Source: JACVRM01 sp963755085 (GTDB lineage: Bacteria; Actinomycetota; Thermoleophilia; Gaiellales; Gaiellaceae). Taken from it: a DNA stretch of 64,000 bases. Below the pieces are notes generated by a model. It made no database searches, was not told the origin of the DNA, and saw nothing but the letters and a program-made list of their open reading frames with translations. The number at the start of each line of letters is the position of its first letter. The first letter of the stretch is position 1. The stretch spans positions 1 through 64,000 of the forward strand of contig CAVWIN010000019.1 in the NCBI GenBank assembly GCA_963755085.1, read 5' to 3'. The position numbers and the translations under genes were made by a program. This document shows, piece after piece, positions 62,813-64,000 of this stretch.

Positions 62813-64000
62813 TTACGACTGCTGCTCGGCGAGCGCCGCGAGTGCGAGGGCGACGGCCGCCGACGGCTCGAGCGCAGCACCCTCGACCCACGCCGCGTTC
62901 CGTTCATCGCCGAGGCGGCGGCCGAGCGACTCGGTCAGCTCGGCGACGAACGGCCTGTCCTCGGCGTTGAGCTCGAGGCCATGCGTCCGGCGCAGCTCCT
63001 CGGCACAGGCAAGAAGCCGCGCGGCGGTGCGGTCGCCGCCCTCCGGGACAAGCGGCAGCAGCGACTGCGAGCGTCCACGCGAGTCCCTGCACGTATCCGA
63101 CAGATGCGTGGAGCTCGAGCGCCTCCGACGTGAAGCGGCGTGCCGCGGGCAAATCGCCGGAGTGACGGGCGATCGAGGCGAGCCCGTCGAGGCGCGAGGC
63201 GATGCCCACGATGTCGCCGGCAGCACGACTGTCCTCGAGCGCCGTCATCGTCAGCTCGTACGCCCGCTCCTGGTCGCCGTCGTGAAGCGCATACCACGCG
63301 AGATTCCCGCGGACGGTCCCGGCATTGCGGCGGTCGCCGGTCTCGACCGCGAGCGCGAGCGCCTCCTCGTTCAGACGGCGAGCGCCGGCCGGGTCCCCTA
63401 ACGCGGCCTCCGCGCTCGCGAGGTGCGTCAGCGCGAGGACGAGCCACCGTGTCTCGCCAAGCGCTCGGAAGAGGTCGGCCGCCTCCTGGAACTGCGCACG
63501 GGTCTGCGCCAGTCTCGCCTCGCGCCTCGGGCACGTGCGCCCACCCGAAGAGGGCTCTCGCGCGGACCCGCTCGGAGACCTCACCGCCCGCCGCGAACGC
63601 CCGGCGGTACCAGTGGTCGGCTTCGTCGATCGTCGCGTGCAGGTACCAGTAGCGCCAGTGGTTCCCGGCGAGGGCCAGGGAGCGCTCGCCGTCTCCCGCG
63701 TCACACGCGTAGCCGAGCGCCGCGCGAATGTTCTCCTGCTCGAGAGCGAGGCGATCGGAACCAGTCGCGCTGGTCCGGCCCGGTCAGGCGGGGCTCCGCC
63801 TCGGCGACGAGGTCGATGAAGCAATCGAGATGGCGGGCGGAGACGTCGTCGAACGCCCCGCTCGCTTGGAGAAGCTCCCCGGCGTACTCGCGGATCGTGG
63901 CAAGCATGAAGAACCGCCCATCGCCCGTCGGCTTGAGGAGGCTCCAGTCGACCAGCGTGGCGAGTTCGTCGAGCCCGGCCTGGGCAACCGATTCCGCGTC
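62813..64000 (-). pseudogene. C-terminal part of an ATPase/TPR-type regulator, frameshifted, N-terminus outside window
   Basis: Runs in from beyond 64000. The first readable part, LATLVDWSLLKPTGDGRFFMLATIREYAGELL and RHLDCFIDLVAEAEPRLTGPDQRDW, is typical of the region after the NB-ARC-like ATPase in actinobacterial SARP/LuxR/cyclase-type regulators. TPR-like helices follow (LALEQENIRAALGYA, LALAGNHWRYWYLHATIDEADHWYRRAFAAGG, AQFQEAADLFRALGETRWLVLALTHLASAEAALGD). Breaks near 63745, 63535 and 63080 each fit one extra base. It ends in ALALAALAEQQS. What N-terminal domain it carries cannot be seen. Confidence 0.65.

Overview
This is a very GC-rich, densely packed bacterial chromosome segment. Stop and start codons often interlock (ATGA, GTGA), GTG starts are common, and the gene content looks actinobacterial: a PimA-like mannosyltransferase, a MenG-type methyltransferase, a RodZ-type helix-turn-helix protein, class III cyclases and many LuxR-type regulators. 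I read it as a member of the Actinomycetota, possibly a Thermoleophilia/Gaiellales-like lineage. That placement is inference from gene style; no 16S rRNA is present. Only one RNA gene is seen, RNase P RNA (rnpB), on the minus strand near 62.5-62.8 kb.

Layout. 0-14.8 kb holds housekeeping genes: an EamA transporter, a FabL-type enoyl reductase, a frameshifted proline dehydrogenase, an MFS carrier, an R2-like di-iron protein, a MenG-like methyltransferase with a UbiA-like membrane protein, a coiled-coil membrane protein, xseA-xseB, a cyclic-nucleotide-binding protein, glycerate kinase, a flippase-like protein with a GT4 glycosyltransferase, and an adenosine deaminase. 14.8-18.5 kb has visibly lower GC and holds orphan LuxR modules, a LuxR-type regulator broken into three frames, a membrane HD-GYP protein and a 25-residue lipoprotein-like peptide with a well-formed promoter. 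18.6-24.4 kb is a complete Dpp/Opp-type ABC importer operon. 24.4-32.8 kb carries a principal-type sigma factor, topoisomerase III, plsC, a 5'-3' exonuclease, a histone-deacetylase-like amidohydrolase and a NarL/DesK-like two-component pair.

32.9-39.9 kb is a nearly complete histidine biosynthesis cluster. hisA points left, and a TrpR-family regulator (YerC type) followed by hisG-hisD-hisCB-hisH-hisF-hisIE points right. HisC and HisB are fused. The two divergent start codons sit symmetrically inside a 26-bp near-palindrome, which suggests a shared autoregulated operator.

40-48 kb and 52.6-57.5 kb form a beta-glycoside utilisation region. It has a GH1 glucosidase, a second Dpp-type importer, a GH130 phosphorylase and two divergent GH94 phosphorylases, of which the second is frameshifted many times. 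A LacI regulator with two matching operators lies further right. The plan appears to be uptake of short beta-glucans or beta-mannosides, then phosphorolytic cleavage. Between and after these genes lie two class III cyclase proteins, one with AAA+/TPR domains and one with a hydrolase domain lacking its nucleophile.

From 55.2 kb to the right end, +1 frameshifts become frequent (GH94 copy 2, YjbR-like gene, LacI, GNAT, terminal ATPase/TPR gene), while motifs and codon bias stay intact. Local sequence error is at least as likely as gene decay, and the annotation there should be read with that in mind.
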